From assembly GCA_021767985.1 (NCBI GenBank), contig JAASSH010000078.1, forward strand, positions 1 to 8,055: DNA of 8,055 nt, written 5' to 3'. Below, in pieces: positions 5,176 to 8,055 of the stretch (position 1 is its first letter; each line of letters starts with the position of its first letter). The notes beneath the pieces are model-generated. The model was not told the origin of the DNA. It did not search any database and saw only the letters and a list, made by a program, of their open reading frames with translations. This DNA is from Gammaproteobacteria bacterium. GTDB lineage: Bacteria; Pseudomonadota; Gammaproteobacteria; GCA-001735895. The position numbers were made by a program, and so were the translations under genes.

Positions 5176-6876
5176 TTATGATTCGGCGGCCGGTAAGGTG
5201 AAACGGAAGGCAGTACCCTGGCCTTTGCCGTCGGATTCGATCCAGATTCGACCCCCATGCACCTCGACGATACGCTTGACCAGCGCCAGCCCGATGCCGG
5301 TACCTTCGGTCCTGGTGTCGAGCCGTTCGAACAGGTCGAATACCCGATCATGATACTCGGGCTCGATTCCGGCGCCATTATCGTGCACGAAACAGCAGAC
5401 CTCACCGTTCTCCCGCGTCGCGCCGATTTCGATGCAAGGCGATTCCTGATCGTCCATGAACTTGGTCGCATTATCGATCAGGTTCTGGAAAACTTCGCGC
5501 AACCTGCCCGGATCGCCACGCACCGCGGGCATATCGGGCGCAATTCGCAGATCGATTGCCTTGTCTCCGACCTGAATCGATACGCGTTCCACTGCCTCGC
5601 CCACTAGCTGGTTCAGGTCGAGATTCTCCGGAGCATTCATCTTGCGCCCGATGCGGCTAAGTTCGAGCAATTCGTCGAGCAGCTGGGCCATCTGGTCGGC
5701 GGCAACACCGATCTGTTCGGCGTCGCGCTCCATGGCGCCGAAATCCTGGGCGTTGGCGTCTTTTTGCAACAGCCCCAGGAATCCCTTGATCGTAACCAGC
5801 GGTGCCTTCAAATCGTGCGACACGGTATAGTTAAACCGTTCCAGCTCGGCATTCTGACTTTGCAGTTCGCTGTTCTTGACCTCGATTTCATCGGCACGCT
5901 GCTCGAGTTCCCGGTTGTTGGCCTCGATTTGCATTAGTAACTGGCGCTGGCGCGAAAAGAACAAAGAAGTCACAGCGATCAACAGGGTCGCCAGGAAAGC
6001 GATCGAGTAATGATTCAATTTGGCGGCCTCGATTGCCTGCTGAAAATCATCCACCGACAAACCGATCGCTACCACCAGCGGAAAATCGGGCACCCGGCGA
6101 TACGCGTAATAGCGGGTGATGTCGTCGACCACGCTGGTTTGCAGGTACAGGCCTTGCGGACTCTCCTGCAGCCGCTCCCAGATCTGGGAGCCGCTAATGT
6201 TCTGTCCGGGTCCTTTGGGCCCATAGGAAGACCGGGAACGAACGTATTTATCGGTACCAACCAGTGTCGCCGAACTCTTGGGACCGATCTGCATGGTGTT
6301 GAAAAACTCCGTGATGTGCATGGCTTCGAGGGCCAGAAAAATAACACCGCCGAACTCTCCATTCGGCTTTTCGAAACGACGCACCAGCCGGACGATCAAC
6401 TTGCCGCTGTTGCGCCCCTTGTGCAACCTCGATACCAGCAATTCATCGCCCGTCGCCGACTTTTGCGCCTGGAAATAATCGCGATCCCTCGCGGTCGTTC
6501 CCGGCTTGATTTTGTGCCCGGAAACCAGCAGCGGCGTACCGTTTTCATCGATAATCGTGATATGTGAAGCGATTGACTTGTTGAGCGGTACTTCGTCCAT
6601 CAGGGACCTGATCTGATCGGTATCGTAGTTTTTAACGTATTCACGTCGCACCAGCTTGAGGTAGGCATCGCCATACTGAAAAATGCCCACGACGTGACGT
6701 TCGAAAAACACCGCTATCCGATGCGCCTGGCCTGCCGCTTCGTCGAAACGCTGCTCCTCTTCCTGCGCAATGAAGTTATAGGACACGATCCAGACTAATA
6801 GCGACAGGATTATGCCGGTTACCAGGTACTGGTTACCGGACCAGGTGTTTAAACTATTGTTTTTAGCACCGGTCAT
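5176..6876 (-). CDS. Membrane sensor histidine kinase with Cache-like extracytoplasmic domain
   Basis: This is a 566-residue transmembrane kinase. Membrane helix 1 is at about 18-36 (LVTGIILSLLVWIVSYNF). A periplasmic double-Cache/PDC-like domain spans about 40-285, with RDRDYFQAQ at 130-138, FGGVIFLALEAMHITEFF at 175-192 and YYAYRRVPDFPLVVAIGLS at 256-274. Membrane helix 2 is at about 289-308. A Glu/Gln/Asn-rich coiled coil (310-348) leads to the HisKA dimerisation domain, whose H-box SHDLKAPL (353-360) makes His354 the phosphoacceptor. The ATPase domain follows, with N-box FQNLIDNATKF (463-473), G1 DNGAGI (499-504), F-box VFDLFERLD (512-520) and G2 GTGIGLAL (526-533). All catalytic boxes look intact. 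The ending LPAAES leaves no receiver or HPt domain, and no response regulator gene is in the window, so its partner lies elsewhere. The coiled-coil/H-box region resembles bacteriophytochrome-type kinases. It sits between the GNAT gene and divergent soxB; its ligand is unknown. Confidence 0.93.
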   Translation of the reverse strand: MTGAKNNSLNTWSGNQYLVTGIILSLLVWIVSYNFIAQEEEQRFDEAAGQAHRIAVFFERHVVGIFQYGDAYLKLVRREYVKNYDTDQIRSLMDEVPLNKSIASHITIIDENGTPLLVSGHKIKPGTTARDRDYFQAQKSATGDELLVSRLHKGRNSGKLIVRLVRRFEKPNGEFGGVIFLALEAMHITEFFNTMQIGPKSSATLVGTDKYVRSRSSYGPKGPGQNISGSQIWERLQESPQGLYLQTSVVDDITRYYAYRRVPDFPLVVAIGLSVDDFQQAIEAAKLNHYSIAFLATLLIAVTSLFFSRQRQLLMQIEANNRELEQRADEIEVKNSELQSQNAELERFNYTVSHDLKAPLVTIKGFLGLLQKDANAQDFGAMERDAEQIGVAADQMAQLLDELLELSRIGRKMNAPENLDLNQLVGEAVERVSIQVGDKAIDLRIAPDMPAVRGDPGRLREVFQNLIDNATKFMDDQESPCIEIGATRENGEVCCFVHDNGAGIEPEYHDRVFDLFERLDTRTEGTGIGLALVKRIVEVHGGRIWIESDGKGQGTAFRFTLPAAES

Positions 6877-6990
6877 GCAGTTGCAGATCTGTGGTGGTTA
6901 GTTTCAATTCATCAATGGATGGATCGATAATCACAGGTTCACCTTCGCAAATATTTCCACTATAGCTGGCGCAGGTGCATTTTGGCGTCG

Positions 6991-7020
6991 ATTATGGCTG
7001 AATTATTGATTGATTGTCGC
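6991..7020 (-). promoter_or_regulatory. Weak sigma70 promoter candidate for the histidine kinase
   Basis: On the minus strand GCGACA (7020-7015, 4 of 6) and CATAAT (6996-6991, 5 of 6) are 18 bp apart, giving a leader of about 107 nt before the ATG at 6876. A second box, TATAGT at 6964-6959 (5 of 6), is nearer but lacks a good -35. The evidence does not decide between them. Confidence 0.28.
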
Positions 7021-7042
7021 TATCGAGCCCGCTTCGCCGAAT

Positions 7043-7072
7043 GTCGTTTATGTGCTCTGCCAAGTCGTTTAT
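7043..7072 (+). repeat. 9-bp direct repeat upstream of the soxB promoter
   Basis: GTCGTTTAT occurs exactly at 7043-7051 and 7064-7072. The copies are 21 bp apart start to start, two turns of the DNA helix, and the second ends 3 bases before the -35 hexamer at 7076. Tandem sites on one helix face abutting a -35 are the usual layout for an activator contacting RNA polymerase. Confidence 0.5.
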
Positions 7073-7075
7073 CGG

Positions 7076-7104
7076 TTGACTGCGGCAACCGCATTCTGTT
7101 TAAA
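7076..7104 (+). promoter_or_regulatory. Candidate sigma70 promoter for soxB
   Basis: TTGACT (7076-7081, 5 of 6) and TTTAAA (7099-7104, 4 of 6) are exactly 17 bp apart. Initiation near 7111 gives a leader of about 95 nt. The weak -10 and the adjacent direct repeat fit an activator-dependent promoter. Confidence 0.45.
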
Positions 7105-7205
7105 CTTGAAAACATTCGTGATAACCAAATCCGTCAACAGTAGCGACGGTCGAGCGGGTCGAACGCTCACAGTATCACACCGTAGACTCAACCGAATCGA
7201 CGCTT

Positions 7206-8055
7206 ATGCATTATTCAGCTCTAAGCCTGGTTAAACAGGCGCTAACCGGCAACCGCGGCTGGACCCGTGCCTGGCGCAATCCCGAACCCAGGCAAAAGTA
7301 TGACGTCATCATCATCGGCGGCGGCGGTCATGGACTTGCGACGGCTTACTACCTGGCGAAGCTGCACGGCATCACCAACGTCGCGGTGCTCGAAAAAGGC
7401 TACATCGGGGGTGGCAATACTGGCCGCAACACGACCATCGTGCGCTCCAACTACATGCTTAACGCGAACTCGCAGTTTTACGAGCACTCGATGAAACTGT
7501 GGGAAGGCCTGAGCCAGGACCTGAATTATAACGTCATGTTCAGCCAGCGCGGCGTGCTCAACCTGTTCCATACCGACGCCCAGCGTGATGCCGCCGCAAG
7601 ACGCGGCAACGCGATGCGCCTCAATGGCGTCGATGCCGTGATGCACGATCTCGATGGCGTCAGAAAACTCATGCCGCACCTGGATTTCTCGAAGAACACT
7701 CGCTTCCCGGTACTGGGTGGGCTGGCGCAACCCCGGGGCGGGACCGCGCGCCACGACGCGGTGGCCTGGGGATACGCGCGCGGCGCAGACCGTCTCGGGG
7801 TCGATATCATCCAGAAATGCGAGGTTACCGCGATCAAACGCGATGGCGACAAGGTGCTCGGGGTCGAAACTTCGCGCGGCTTCATCGGTGCCGGCCAGGT
7901 GGGCGTCGCGGTTGCCGGCAACTCGGGCCGACTGTTCGACATGGTCGGCATGAAACTGCCGATCGAGTCGCACGTGCTGCAGGCCTTTGTCACCGAGGGC
8001 ATCAAGCCGCTGGTCGATACGGTGTGCACTTTCGGCGCCGGGCATTTTTACATCA
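7206..8055 (+). CDS. soxB: Sarcosine oxidase beta subunit SoxB (partial, runs off the right edge)
   Basis: 283 residues are visible of a protein normally a little over 400. SoxB is the flavin-bearing subunit of heterotetrameric sarcosine oxidase (SoxBDAG), which demethylates sarcosine to glycine, makes hydrogen peroxide and transfers the one-carbon unit to tetrahydrofolate. The N-terminal MHYSALSLVKQALTG and WRNPEP are typical of the proteobacterial beta subunit and support ATG 7206, although no clear ribosome binding site is seen. The FAD-binding fold is YDVIIIGGGGHGLATAYYLAK (residues 32-52), followed by NVAVLEKGYIGGGNTGRNTTIVRSNY (58-83) and FSQRGVLNL (112-120). GGTARHDAVAW (178-188) contains His183, aligned with the histidine that covalently holds FMN in characterised beta subunits. 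IESHVLQAFVTE (253-264) is also typical. The subunits D, A and G, and often folate-metabolism genes, would be expected beyond position 8055. It presumably consumes the sarcosine made by the creatinase at 3210-4427. Confidence 0.95.
   Translation, partial: MHYSALSLVKQALTGNRGWTRAWRNPEPRQKYDVIIIGGGGHGLATAYYLAKLHGITNVAVLEKGYIGGGNTGRNTTIVRSNYMLNANSQFYEHSMKLWEGLSQDLNYNVMFSQRGVLNLFHTDAQRDAAARRGNAMRLNGVDAVMHDLDGVRKLMPHLDFSKNTRFPVLGGLAQPRGGTARHDAVAWGYARGADRLGVDIIQKCEVTAIKRDGDKVLGVETSRGFIGAGQVGVAVAGNSGRLFDMVGMKLPIESHVLQAFVTEGIKPLVDTVCTFGAGHFYI

Larger units (their letters stand above)
6877..7205. other. 329-base divergent intergenic region between the kinase and soxB
   Basis: The region is visibly richer in A/T than the flanking genes and carries no recognisable full gene on either strand. 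It holds a good promoter for soxB (7076-7104), a 9-bp direct repeat next to it (7043-7051 and 7064-7072), weaker promoter candidates for the kinase (6991-7020, and a TATAGT box at 6964-6959 on the minus strand), and a small hairpin in the soxB leader (GAGCG 7152-7156 with CGCTC 7164-7168). TGTTTAAACT occurs at 7097-7106 and again inside the kinase start at 6846-6855. A minus-strand frame of 42 codons (6991 to 6863) is discussed under findings. Confidence 0.7.

Noticed and set aside
6001..6567. Open frame (185 codons from 6010) on the plus strand within the kinase gene
   Set aside because: It is antisense to the sensor domain of the kinase, has no ribosome binding site and shows no recognisable domain.
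7242..8045. Long open frame (267 codons) on the minus strand
   Set aside because: It lies antisense to soxB, which has clear family motifs along its whole visible length. The antisense translation is His-, Asp- and Val-rich without any domain, as expected for a shadow of a G/C-rich gene.

Overview
The window (about 58-60% G+C by eye, with G/C-rich third codon positions) looks like the chromosome of a proteobacterium. A gammaproteobacterium is most likely, because a PA2779/PA2778-type gene pair sits at the left edge and Shine-Dalgarno and sigma70-type signals are ordinary. It may be marine or environmental. No rRNA, tRNA, insertion sequence, CRISPR array or phage gene was seen.

Layout. Positions 1-433 (minus strand): a small secreted or membrane-anchored PA2779-family protein with its own promoter and ribosome binding site, followed by the first codons of what is probably its PA2778-family cysteine peptidase partner, cut by the window edge. 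Positions 485-3108 (minus strand): a tight operon of acyl-CoA dehydrogenase, family III CoA-transferase and CsaA-type tRNA-binding protein, with a 1-nt stop/start overlap and then a 9-nt gap. Positions 3210-4427 (minus strand): a creatinase (creatine to sarcosine plus urea). Positions 4428-4616: a compact divergent control region with overlapping opposed promoters and three inverted repeats. Positions 4617-5090 (plus strand): a GNAT acetyltransferase. Positions 5176-6876 (minus strand): a membrane sensor histidine kinase with no response regulator in view. Positions 6877-7205: a 329-base divergent control region with a good sigma70 promoter and a two-helical-turn direct repeat. Positions 7206-8055 (plus strand, cut by the window edge): SoxB, the beta subunit of heterotetrameric sarcosine oxidase.

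How the genes may work together. Creatinase makes sarcosine. SoxB belongs to the complex that oxidatively demethylates sarcosine to glycine, passing the one-carbon unit to tetrahydrofolate. The right two thirds of the window is therefore best read as a creatine/sarcosine catabolic locus, with an acetyltransferase and an orphan sensor kinase lying between the two enzymes. The acyl-CoA dehydrogenase/CoA-transferase pair looks like a separate acid-activation and oxidation module of unknown substrate. No wholly new system is evident. The points most worth a second look are the kinase placed between the two creatine-pathway enzymes, the symmetric elements in the creatinase leader, the direct repeat next to the soxB promoter, and the non-canonical active site of the acyl-CoA dehydrogenase.
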